Origin: Variovorax sp. PBL-E5
GTDB lineage: Bacteria; Pseudomonadota; Gammaproteobacteria; Burkholderiales; Burkholderiaceae_C
Length of the DNA stretch: 64,000 nt
Direction of reading: 5' to 3'
NCBI RefSeq assembly: GCF_901827185.1
Contig: NZ_LR594671.1
Span: 5,264,001 to 5,328,000, forward strand
In this document: one piece after another, positions 9,401 to 17,306 of the stretch
How positions within the stretch are numbered: the first letter of the stretch is position 1
Layout of the letters: every line of letters starts with the position of its first letter
Made by a program: the position numbers and the translations under genes
Notes under the pieces: generated by a model
Database searches by the model: none
The model's input: only the letters and a program-made list of their open reading frames with translations
What the model was told of the DNA's origin: nothing

Positions 9401-9898
9401 TCAGGACGGGCTTCGACCTGACCCACCCGGGAAACTCCGTGCGATCCGCACCGGCGCGCCCCCGAAACGCGATTGAGTGCGCTCGGCAGCCAAGCCAGCG
9501 TCCATCTCGCCCACATGCTCTGGCAGCCAGCGCAGCAATTCAAGCGAGAGACTCTTCGCAAGGCGCTCCACCACCGCTGAAGCGGCTTCATCGCTGCGAA
9601 TGATGGTCCATACCTCGTCCAGCGACTTCATGACTGCGGCATGCTCATCGAGATGGCAAATCGCATTGCTGCCACCCAAGTGCCGAAGGTCGGCATCCTC
9701 ACGATCAAAATGCGCGCGGGCGTGGACGCGCAGCCGATCCAGTTTGTCAGCCGCCTCCTCCGGCTTGCTGTCAAGCAACGCGAGAATGAGGTCTTGCAGA
9801 TGGGCATGGTCACGATCGAGGCCTTCGTCTCCCAGATTCAGGAACAACGGCGTCCCCATCGGATCGCCGTTGTTCAAATTTTGCGTGGACTCATGCAT
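9401..9898 (-). CDS. Hemerythrin-domain protein
   Basis: Small four-helix protein with a non-heme di-iron site that binds O2 or NO in related proteins. With ATG at 9898 it has 165 residues, and all seven expected ligands line up: H31, H63, E67, H82, H86, H128 and D133. The start is uncertain: GTG at 9910 and ATG at 9859 are also possible and none has a good ribosome site. The tail after about residue 140 is Ser/Gly/Arg-rich and not conserved in type. Located between the Crp-type regulator and the TctC gene in the accessory block, it may deliver or sense oxygen for the Rieske oxygenase, which is inference. Confidence 0.8.
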   Translation of the reverse strand: MHESTQNLNNGDPMGTPLFLNLGDEGLDRDHAHLQDLILALLDSKPEEAADKLDRLRVHARAHFDREDADLRHLGGSNAICHLDEHAAVMKSLDEVWTIIRSDEAASAVVERLAKSLSLELLRWLPEHVGEMDAGLAAERTQSRFGGAPVRIARSFPGGSGRSPS

Positions 9899-9955
9899 TG
9901 CACGTGACACCAGGGTTCGCGCGGCTCCGCCACCGCTCCGACTGCGCGTAGCATG

Positions 9956-10945
9956 TCATTTCAGCTCGATCTTCGACGCGTTGATGACACCCGCCCACCT
10001 CTTGATTTCGCTGGCCATCAGAGCCGATGCCTGCAAAGCCGTGCTACCCAGAATCCTCGTTCCATTGGCCTTCATTTGAGTCACAAACGCGGGAGCCGCC
10101 AGGGCGCTTCGAATTCCTTGGTTGAGCCGATGGACGATCGATTCCGGTGTCTGCGCGGGCGCGACAATCATTGACCACGATGTAATCTCGTAGTCAGGGA
10201 TCCCGAGTTCCTTCATCGTGGGCACCTCGGGCCAGAGCTTGGATCGCTTTGCGCTGCAGATCGCCAGGGGTTTGACCATGCCGCTCGAAATCAGGCTGCG
10301 CATTGGGGCCGCGTACTCGAGCGCGAGGTCCACATCCCCGGCCACCAGCCCGTTGACAAGTCGACTGGCCGCCCCAAAGGGGGCGATGACGTATTCAAGC
10401 TGCGCGCGTGACTTGAGCAGCTCCGCACTCAAATGCTGGAGACTTCCAAGCGTGTTGACACCCACTGTCATGGCGGATCCACGCTCCTTCGCTTCACGGA
10501 GGAAATCTTGAAATGTCTTGAACTTCGAATTGCTCGGCACAAGGACAAGAAGCTCATCGCTGCTGACCGTCGAAACCTGGACGGAATCCTTGAGCATGTC
10601 GTATGGAGCGGGCTTCAAGAGGGACTGAGAGATCGCCACGCCAGCGCCGACAAATAGAAGCGTGTGCCCATCTGCTGCCGATCTGGCAAGCAGCTTGACA
10701 GCCGTCACGCCTCCCGCGCCTGGACGATTGTCGACGACAACCTGCTGACCCAGTGTGCTGCTCAACTGTTGCGCAAGAGCACGAGCCGTGGTGTCAGAGG
10801 CATTTCCCGCGCTGAATGGCACAACGAGCGTCACCGGCCTGCTGGGATAGGCTTGGCTCTGCGCATATCCGACACGAGGCCCGCTGATGGTCCATGCCAA
10901 CGGCAATGCGCCGGCTGCCTTTAGTATTTGTCTCTTGCTAATCAT
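9956..10945 (-). CDS. TctC (Bug-type) periplasmic solute-binding protein
   Basis: Periplasmic binding protein of the tripartite tricarboxylate transporter type. It has 329 residues with a signal peptide (cleavage near residue 29, after GYAQS), then the Bug fold with YPSRPVTLVVPFSAGN, the DNRPGAGG loop that contacts carboxylate ligands, and WPEVPTMKELGIPDYE. No TctA/TctB membrane genes are present in the window, as is common for Bug proteins in Burkholderiales. It lies 116 bases downstream of the Rieske gene on the same strand, so the ligand is probably the substrate of this cluster, an organic or aromatic carboxylate (inference). Confidence 0.9.
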   Translation of the reverse strand: MISKRQILKAAGALPLAWTISGPRVGYAQSQAYPSRPVTLVVPFSAGNASDTTARALAQQLSSTLGQQVVVDNRPGAGGVTAVKLLARSAADGHTLLFVGAGVAISQSLLKPAPYDMLKDSVQVSTVSSDELLVLVPSNSKFKTFQDFLREAKERGSAMTVGVNTLGSLQHLSAELLKSRAQLEYVIAPFGAASRLVNGLVAGDVDLALEYAAPMRSLISSGMVKPLAICSAKRSKLWPEVPTMKELGIPDYEITSWSMIVAPAQTPESIVHRLNQGIRSALAAPAFVTQMKANGTRILGSTALQASALMASEIKRWAGVINASKIELK

Positions 10946-11061
10946 CTTTATGCCGCAGTGTTGATTTGGTTCACAAAGAGAGTCGATCGCGACCCCGCGA
11001 GACCGCGGGAAATACGATCGATCTCTTCAACAGGCTGTTCACTCAAATTCCGGTCGATACC

Positions 11062-12252
11062 CTAAGCTTCGGTTTCGGCCTTCTTGTACTCGAACAGCTT
11101 GGACGGCTTCTCCAGCCGCCGCCACTCCTTGGTCGGAGTGCCGGCTTGCAGCGCATCGATCTCCCGGAAGATTATGCGGCGCAGCAGCGCGATGCCACGA
11201 TCAGAGGACCCAAGGCGTTCACTCACCCGATCGACGATTGCACCTTGCCCGACAAGGGCCACATAGTCCTGGGCGCTGGTCAGTCGCACCAACGGATCGT
11301 CGGGATACTGCCCTGCGAAAAGTTCGTCGTGATAGTCGGCCGAGTTGTAGCTCGCGCACTCGTCCGAATAGCGTTGCTGCTCCTCGTCCGCCTCCGGCGT
11401 GGTGGAAGGCACTGCACGCAGGGACATCCGAATCGTGCGGAAGTCGTCGATCGGAACCATCCAGTTCGCACTCTCGGCCCATGGCAGGCCCTCTTTCACG
11501 TTAGGGATGGTCACGTGATTTCCGTAGGGAAATGTCCAGTCACTGATCCGCACTTGAGACTTCCCGTCCATCGTGCGCACCGCGGTTTGGCGAATTCCGG
11601 CTGACGTCTCCTCATAGTCGAGTTCGGGAATGCCGGTAGTGATCGCATGGCCAAACGCACCGACCTTCCCGATCTGGTGTGCAAAACTGACGTGTACCGC
11701 GTCGAGCGAGTTCTCTGCGTGCTGAAGCCAGCTGCAAGGCCAGATCTCCTGGCGCTGAAATAGCAGAACGTTCGGCTCTTCGAATCTCGGCTTGCGAGGA
11801 AGATCGAAGATCGGGGGCTCTCCCTGTCCCATGTACGCGAAAATCAGCCCGCAGTACTCATGAACGGGATAGGCATCGATCCGAATGCCAGTTTCACTGC
11901 CAGGTCGCTCTGCCGGCCGCTCGACGCATTGCCCGCTACCGTCGTACTTCCAGCCGTGATACATGCAGCGCAGTTGCTCGCCCTCGATCCAGCCCGTGTG
12001 AAGCTTCGTCAAGCGATGTGCGCAGCGATTGGCAACGAGATAAGCACGACCCGACTCCCCCCGATAAAGGGCCAGATCTTCACCCAGCAGTCGCACGGCC
12101 TTTGATTTTCCCGCGGTCACGCTACTCGAAAGCGCGAAAGGATGCCAGAACTTGCGCAGCAACGTCCCCATCGGAGTGCCGGCGGACGTTTCGGTCAATT
12201 GCCTCATCCGAGACGCTTGTTGAACCAGTTTGTTGTCGATTGCCTGTTCCAT
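11062..12252 (-). CDS. Rieske 2Fe-2S aromatic ring-hydroxylating oxygenase, large subunit
   Basis: Terminal oxygenase of the phthalate 4,5-dioxygenase/vanillate demethylase group, most likely a mono- or dioxygenase or O-demethylase of an aromatic acid. The 396-residue chain has the Rieske ligands C77-x-H79 and C96-x2-H99, and the mononuclear iron triad region with D184-x2-H187-x4-H192 in NSLDAVHVSFAHQ. No small (beta) subunit gene is nearby, as expected for this homo-oligomeric type. The gene starts immediately after the stop of the FAH-family gene, so the two are translationally linked. Its electron donor is probably the reductase encoded 2.7 kb away on the other strand. Confidence 0.92.
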   Translation of the reverse strand: MEQAIDNKLVQQASRMRQLTETSAGTPMGTLLRKFWHPFALSSSVTAGKSKAVRLLGEDLALYRGESGRAYLVANRCAHRLTKLHTGWIEGEQLRCMYHGWKYDGSGQCVERPAERPGSETGIRIDAYPVHEYCGLIFAYMGQGEPPIFDLPRKPRFEEPNVLLFQRQEIWPCSWLQHAENSLDAVHVSFAHQIGKVGAFGHAITTGIPELDYEETSAGIRQTAVRTMDGKSQVRISDWTFPYGNHVTIPNVKEGLPWAESANWMVPIDDFRTIRMSLRAVPSTTPEADEEQQRYSDECASYNSADYHDELFAGQYPDDPLVRLTSAQDYVALVGQGAIVDRVSERLGSSDRGIALLRRIIFREIDALQAGTPTKEWRRLEKPSKLFEYKKAETEA

Positions 12253-13116
12253 TTACCCCACCTTCACGGACAAAGCTTCGAGCGTGCCGACCTGGATCTC
12301 GAGCTCGTCGCCGGTTCTGAGAAAGCGGCTCCGCGCCATGCCGACGCCGGCTGGCGTTCCCGTTGCGATGACGTCACCGGGCAGCAGCGTCATGTAGGAG
12401 GACAGCGTCGCGATGATCTGCTCTGTCGAGAAAATCATCTCTTTCATGCTTGCGCTTTGCACCACCGCTCCATTCAGCCGCGTGGTGATCGTCAGTTCCC
12501 GCTCACGCAACGCACCCAGTACCTCGGGGCCGCAGGTGATGGTGGGTCCGAGTGCCGAGGCGCCGTCCAGGCCCTTGTTCGCAGTCCAGTCCGGCCAATA
12601 CGTGGCGTCGGGCCCGGGCGCGCCGATCGCGATCTTGCCGAGGTCTCGGGCGGACCCGTCGTTCAGAGCGCATACGCCAGCGACAAAACTCAAGGCGGTA
12701 TCAAGTGAGGCATCTTTGCAAGGCTTGCCGATGACAACAGCAATCTCCCCTTCGTAGTCAAGCTTCGAAGTGATGGCCTTGTTCGGATTGAGCGTCCCGC
12801 CATGGGCAACGAAATTGGAAGGCGCCTTGTAGAAAATCAGGGGGCGCTCGGGCGGAGCGGCCTTTGCTTCGGCACCGTGGGCCGAATAGTTGATGGCGAT
12901 CGCGAAAACGCGGCCGGCCGGATGGAGTGGCGGCAACATCTCCACAGCATCCACAGGGATCCGTCTTTTCGTAGGCAATTCTTGGCCCTCGGGCGATAGC
13001 GCGAGCGGAAGCTCATCGCCGTCACACACGACCTCGACATCGCCTCCATCGATTCGTCCGATCAGGATTTGGCCATCGAATCGAAATCGGCCGAGGTTGA
13101 AGTTTTTTCTCGTCAT
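12253..13116 (-). CDS. Fumarylacetoacetate hydrolase (FAH) family protein
   Basis: Metal-dependent C-C hydrolase or decarboxylase/isomerase of the FAH superfamily, acting on ring-cleavage or oxo-acid intermediates in related pathways. The 287-residue chain has FAIAINYSAHGAEAKAA, the metal-binding DYEGEIAVVIG with the Glu-x-Glu spacing, GVCALNDGSARD and the C-terminal LLPGDVIATGTPAGVG. The ATG at 13116 is preceded by AGGAT. It is first in the minus-strand unit FAH-Rieske-TctC. Whether it cleaves, decarboxylates or isomerises cannot be decided from sequence. Confidence 0.9.
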   Translation of the reverse strand: MTRKNFNLGRFRFDGQILIGRIDGGDVEVVCDGDELPLALSPEGQELPTKRRIPVDAVEMLPPLHPAGRVFAIAINYSAHGAEAKAAPPERPLIFYKAPSNFVAHGGTLNPNKAITSKLDYEGEIAVVIGKPCKDASLDTALSFVAGVCALNDGSARDLGKIAIGAPGPDATYWPDWTANKGLDGASALGPTITCGPEVLGALRERELTITTRLNGAVVQSASMKEMIFSTEQIIATLSSYMTLLPGDVIATGTPAGVGMARSRFLRTGDELEIQVGTLEALSVKVG

Positions 13117-13494
13117 CTGAATCCTTGCATTTCAAACTTGAACGAATCAAGTGTCTGCAGGGCTAACGCTCCAAGCAATCGAGAATGTGATGCAAATGTC
13201 CCGTTTGTTGCAATGCTCAAATTTCGAACGCGGCATTGTCCTCAGCAATGAGACGGTCCGCCTTCCGATCCCTTCGTCTCTGCCAGTTCGCGGTTTGTCA
13301 TCGCCAACGTGACGACGCCGTGAGAAGCGAGTTCAACGGCCGCTCTCCATTTTCTGCTTGCGCGGATGCTCTCCTTGAGTGGCCGACAGGCGGTTCGCAA
13401 CAAACAGGACAATCGGCCGATATTTCCGATCGATCGGCGCTCCTCGACTGCACACAATCGGCGGCTTCATTCATACAAAATCAGGAGCCAAGCG
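13117..13494. promoter_or_regulatory. Divergent control region between the FAH operon and the porin gene
   Basis: This 378-base gap has no plausible gene. It separates two divergent units of the catabolic block and must hold both promoters. A weak inverted repeat CAATGC (13211-13216) / GCATTG (13233-13238) is centred on a TTCGAA and is the only symmetric candidate operator I noticed; its tie to the Crp/Fnr-type regulator is speculative. The AGGAG at 13482-13486 is the porin ribosome site. Confidence 0.4.
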
Positions 13495-14610
13495 ATGGGT
13501 GCAAGTCGGAGATTTTTTTTGGAGATACCACTGTTTTCTCTGGTTGTCGCAGCTTCTGCCGGCTCGGCGTTCGCTCAATCAACTTCGTCTGTGGTCATTT
13601 GGGGCCTCCTGGATGCAGACGTGAGTCATTTCAGCCAGGGCGGCTTGAGCAAAACGCTACTCAGTACAAGCGGGAACGCAGGCAGTCAGCTTGGATTCCG
13701 TGGCACCGAAGACCTTGGCGGAGGAATGTCTGCCAATTTTTGGCTTGAATCCGGTTTGTTGAACGACACCGGCGAGATCTTTAGTTCCACATACTTCGCG
13801 CGTCGCAGCACGGTCAGTCTGGCGGGTCCATTTGGCGAGATTCGATTCGGTCGCGATTACACGCCAACCTGGAGCAATCACAACGCATTCGATCCGTTCA
13901 ACACCAGCGGTGCAGGCGCCGGATCCAACATCACAACGCGGGGATCAAACCCGATGACGTTGATTCGTGCCAACAATTCGATCTCGTATCTATGGGGCTA
14001 CGGCCCGAATCGCCCAGCGAACACCGGTCGCGGTGTGTACGCTCAGCTGATGTATGCGCTCCCGGAAAACACCCATGGCCGGCCTGCGCTGGGCCGGTAC
14101 GCGGGTGGGCGTCTGGGGTACGCTGAGGGCCCCATCAACGCGGCCATTGCCTACTCGCGGTCCGAGGGCACCCCCTACGCAGCCGATGCGGTTGCCGGCT
14201 TCAGCTCGTTCAAGGAATTCAGTCTGGGCGCTGCGTATGACTTTGGAGTGGGCAAGCTGATGGCACACGTCGGCACCAACACATCGGATGTCCCTGGAAC
14301 CAAGTACACGCACTGGGGGATCGGCGGTCGGATCTACGCCGGCGCGGGATACATCCCAGTCTCTTACAACAGCATCAGACAGAGCGGTGCCACCGGCGCA
14401 GGCGCCGATCAGTTGGCCGCGGGTTATGTGTATTTCTTTTCCAAGCGCACGGCCGCTTATGCCACGGTCTCGCATATCAGGAACAAGAACAAGGGCACCT
14501 GGACGTTCAGCGGCTCCAACGGCGGTGACAACCCAGGCTTCGCGACGGCCCCCGGCTTTGCCTATGGCAGCGGCACGGGCTACGACTTCGGCATCAGGAC
14601 CAGTTTCTAG
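13495..14610 (+). CDS. Outer membrane porin, Gram-negative general porin family
   Basis: Trimeric 16-strand beta-barrel channel for passive entry of small solutes. The 371-residue protein has a signal peptide with a hydrophobic core (PLFSLVVAASAGSAFA), then the typical burkholderial porin opening SSVVIWGLLDADVSHF, SQLGFRGTEDLGGGMSANFWLE, the loop-3 region after EIRFGRDYTP, and a C-terminal strand ending in phenylalanine (TSF), the Bam recognition signal. The start at 13495 has AGGAG nine bases upstream; the longer open frame from 13366 is not used. Together with TctC it would supply uptake of the cluster substrate. Confidence 0.93.
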   Translation: MGASRRFFLEIPLFSLVVAASAGSAFAQSTSSVVIWGLLDADVSHFSQGGLSKTLLSTSGNAGSQLGFRGTEDLGGGMSANFWLESGLLNDTGEIFSSTYFARRSTVSLAGPFGEIRFGRDYTPTWSNHNAFDPFNTSGAGAGSNITTRGSNPMTLIRANNSISYLWGYGPNRPANTGRGVYAQLMYALPENTHGRPALGRYAGGRLGYAEGPINAAIAYSRSEGTPYAADAVAGFSSFKEFSLGAAYDFGVGKLMAHVGTNTSDVPGTKYTHWGIGGRIYAGAGYIPVSYNSIRQSGATGAGADQLAAGYVYFFSKRTAAYATVSHIRNKNKGTWTFSGSNGGDNPGFATAPGFAYGSGTGYDFGIRTSF

Positions 14611-14768
14611 TTCGCTGCCGCTGGCGCGAGCCGGTCGACGCTCTATTGCGATGTGCGGCGCGGTGTTTTATGTGCGCGTCAATATTTGCGCCTGTCCTGA
14701 AGGAAGAAATCGAGATGGAAATTACTGCGAACGGCCGATGGAACTGCGAGCGCAGCGGTGAGGGCGAA

Positions 14769-16307
14769 ATGAACGGCGCGGAGAGTCTGGTCAAAACGCT
14801 GTTGGCCTGCGGCGTGGACACCTGCTTCGCCAACCCTGGGACGAGCGAGATGCAGTTCGTTGCCGCACTCGATCAAATCCCTGGGATGCGTTGCGTTCTC
14901 GGTTTGTTTGAAGGCGTCGTCACGGGTGCCGCCGACGGCTACGGTCGAATGGCTGGCAAGCCTGCAGCCACGTTGCTGCACTGCGGTCCGGGCCTGGCAA
15001 ACGGGCTGGCCAACCTGCATAACGCGCGCCGCGCGCAAACACCCGTGGTGAATATCGTTGGAGATCAGGCCACGCATCACCGCCCGCTGGATGCGCCCCT
15101 CACCACCGATACCGAAGGCTGGGCACGTCCCGTTTCGACGTGGGTCCGAACCGCCACGAAAGCGGGGTTGGTGGGCGCCGATGCGGCCCGCGCCGTGGCT
15201 GCTGCGTGCGCTGCTCCCGGCGGTGTGGCCAGCTTGATTCTGCCCTCCGATGTCTGCTGGGAATCGGGTGGAGACGTGGCGATGCCTATCGCGAATACGC
15301 CGGCGCCCAAGGTCTCACCCCATGCGATCCAACAGGCCGCGCGCATGCTGCGCTCGCAGCGGCCCACGCTGATCGTGTTGACTGGCGCGGCGGTAGGTGA
15401 AGCGGCGCTGGCCACGGCGCACCGCATCTCTGCTGCCACTGGTGGCCGCCTTGTCATGGAGCGCACCAATGGGCGAGTGGCGAGAGGGCGCGGCCGCTTT
15501 GGCGTTGATCGCATGCCATATTCCGGCGACCAAGCTCGATCAGAGATGGCTGGAATCTGCAACGTCATATTGGTCGGGGCCTCGACGCCAGTGACCTTCT
15601 TCGCCTATCCAGGGCAGTCGCCGCGTCCGTATCCAATGGATGCCGACGTACATACGCTCGCCCGTCCGGAGCAAGATCTCTCTGATGCGCTGGAGCGCCT
15701 GGCGGACGAGTTGGACGCGCCGGCCGTGAGCGTGCCGTATTCGAACTCGTCTCACGAGTTGCCCAGGGGCGCGGTGACTCCTGCTGCCGTGGCGCAGATG
15801 CTGACGGTGCTGTTGCCCGAGCAGGCCATCGTTGTCGACGAAAGTGTGAGCTTCGGTCGCGCCTTCTACCCTGCTACCGAGAACGCCGCGCCACACGACT
15901 GGCTGCCCCTCACCGGGGGAGCGATCGGTGGCGGGCTTCCGCTCGCTACTGGCGCCGCGGTAGCCGCGCCAGGCCGCCGAGTGGTGGCGCTGCAGGCAGA
16001 CGGCTCCGGCATGTATACGCTGCAATCGCTCTGGACCATGGCACGCGAGAAGCTTGATGTCACAGTGGTGGTCCTGGCCAACAGGAAGTACGCCATCTTG
16101 CTGGGTGAGCTTGCCGGCGTCGGTGCCAATGCGGGGAAGACAGCGCTTGACATGCTCGACATCGGAAATCCGAATCTCAATTGGGTGCAACTGGCCCATG
16201 GCATGGGGGTGGAAGCTTCCCGCGCCGAGGATATGGAGCAGTTGGCGGAGTTGTTCCGGATGGCAAACGCGCGGCCAGGGCCGTTTCTGATTGAATTGCT
16301 GATATGA
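14769..16307 (+). CDS. Thiamine-diphosphate enzyme, acetolactate synthase/benzoylformate decarboxylase-like
   Basis: ThDP-dependent decarboxylase or carboligase of the IlvB/MdlC superfamily. With ATG at 14769 it has 512 residues: an N-terminal PYR domain with the catalytic Glu48 in LGLFEGVVTGAADGYGR, a central domain, and a C-terminal PP domain with the ThDP motif starting ADGSGMYTLQ and ending in VLANRKYA, where GDG is replaced by ADG. It is shorter than true acetohydroxyacid synthase and belongs to a clade often annotated as acetolactate synthase large subunit in catabolic settings. A start at 14715 with AGGAAG upstream is a real alternative. In this cluster a 2-oxo-acid decarboxylase role is plausible but unproven. 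Confidence 0.85.
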   Translation: MNGAESLVKTLLACGVDTCFANPGTSEMQFVAALDQIPGMRCVLGLFEGVVTGAADGYGRMAGKPAATLLHCGPGLANGLANLHNARRAQTPVVNIVGDQATHHRPLDAPLTTDTEGWARPVSTWVRTATKAGLVGADAARAVAAACAAPGGVASLILPSDVCWESGGDVAMPIANTPAPKVSPHAIQQAARMLRSQRPTLIVLTGAAVGEAALATAHRISAATGGRLVMERTNGRVARGRGRFGVDRMPYSGDQARSEMAGICNVILVGASTPVTFFAYPGQSPRPYPMDADVHTLARPEQDLSDALERLADELDAPAVSVPYSNSSHELPRGAVTPAAVAQMLTVLLPEQAIVVDESVSFGRAFYPATENAAPHDWLPLTGGAIGGGLPLATGAAVAAPGRRVVALQADGSGMYTLQSLWTMAREKLDVTVVVLANRKYAILLGELAGVGANAGKTALDMLDIGNPNLNWVQLAHGMGVEASRAEDMEQLAELFRMANARPGPFLIELLI

Positions 16308-16404
16308 AGGCGCCGTGCATCAAAGCTTGCAGCAAGGTGCTTGGGGTAGAGCGATCCTGCACTCTTGCCAAACCGGCGGGCATTTATGTGTGAACAGGCC
16401 CTCG

Positions 16405-17169
16405 TCAAGCCGGCACAGCCAGCGTGCGCAGCCACGCATCGATCAGCGCCAGGCTGTAGCGGCTCGCGACCGCGGCGACGAAACGCGTGAAGTCCGCATG
16501 CGCCGCGTCGTCGGCGCGGTCCGAGATGGTCCGCACCGCGGCGAAGGGCACGCCGTAGTCGTGGCACACTTGGGCGACGGCCGCGCCTTCCATCTCGACC
16601 GCCAGCGCGTCGGGCAGGTCACGGCGCAGCGCAGCGCTCTCGGCGGCGGTCGACACGAAGCGGTCGCCGCTCACCAGCAGCCCGCGATGGAGCTTCGGCG
16701 CGGCAAGGCCGAACTCGTCGACCACCGTCTGGCCGAGCAGCGCCGCGGGCTTGCGCAGCAGCGTGGCCGTCACGGCCGCGAGCGCATCGCTGATCGCGGT
16801 GTCGGTCGCGAAGCGCGCGTGGCCCGTCAGCGGCACTTCGTATTTCGGGAAGATCGGCGAGGCATCGAGGTCGTGCTGCAGCAGCCGGGTGGCCACCACC
16901 ACGTCGCCCACCGCCACATTCGGCGCAAGCCCGCCGGCGACGCCGGTGAACACGATCGCGCGCGCGCGAAAGCGCTCCAGCAGCACCGTGGCGGTGGTGG
17001 CCGCGGCGACCTTGCCGATGCGCGAGAGCACCGCGACCACCGGCTGCCCGTGCAGGTGGCCGAGCCAGAACTCGCGGCCTGCCACGCGGACGCGGTGCTC
17101 GTCGGGCATCGCGGCGAGCAATGCCGCCAGTTCTTCGTGCATCGCCGCAACGATCGCGATCGGATTCAT
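16405..17169 (-). CDS. mtnN: 5'-methylthioadenosine/S-adenosylhomocysteine nucleosidase
   Basis: Hydrolyses MTA and SAH to adenine plus the thioribose, recycling products of SAM use. The 254-residue chain starts with the family-typical IAIVAAMHEEL and has FTGVAGGLAPNVAVGDVVVA, LVSGDRFV, the substrate-binding ALAVEMEGAAVAQVC and the catalytic Asp in RTISDRAD. The start at 17169 follows from the conserved N-terminus; the frame is open far upstream through unrelated genes. It is about 20 residues longer than the E. coli protein, mainly in the insert around 150-165. It is last on the minus strand after the peptide transporter genes, separated by a hairpin-rich spacer. Confidence 0.93.
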   Translation of the reverse strand: MNPIAIVAAMHEELAALLAAMPDEHRVRVAGREFWLGHLHGQPVVAVLSRIGKVAAATTATVLLERFRARAIVFTGVAGGLAPNVAVGDVVVATRLLQHDLDASPIFPKYEVPLTGHARFATDTAISDALAAVTATLLRKPAALLGQTVVDEFGLAAPKLHRGLLVSGDRFVSTAAESAALRRDLPDALAVEMEGAAVAQVCHDYGVPFAAVRTISDRADDAAHADFTRFVAAVASRYSLALIDAWLRTLAVPA

Positions 17170-17230
17170 CTCACCGTGCCTTCCATCACTGCTCGCATCC
17201 GTCACTGTCTTCTTCGCGGGCCGCCGCGGA

Positions 17231-17275
17231 TCCGGCTTCGCCGGGCCGCAGGCGGCGCCCCCGGCAGGGGGTGCC
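17231..17275. repeat. GC-rich double hairpin (REP-like) between dppA-like gene and mtnN
   Basis: Two adjacent inverted repeats lie in the 137-base spacer: CCGGC-TTC-GCCGG (17232-17244) and CCCCC-GGCA-GGGGG (17258-17271). The layout resembles the dispersed GC-rich intergenic elements found near gene ends in comamonads. It could act as a transcript stabiliser or rho-independent stop, but no T-run follows on either strand. Confidence 0.45.
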
Positions 17276-17306
17276 CGAGCCACACGAAGTGGGCGAGGCT
17301 GGGGGG

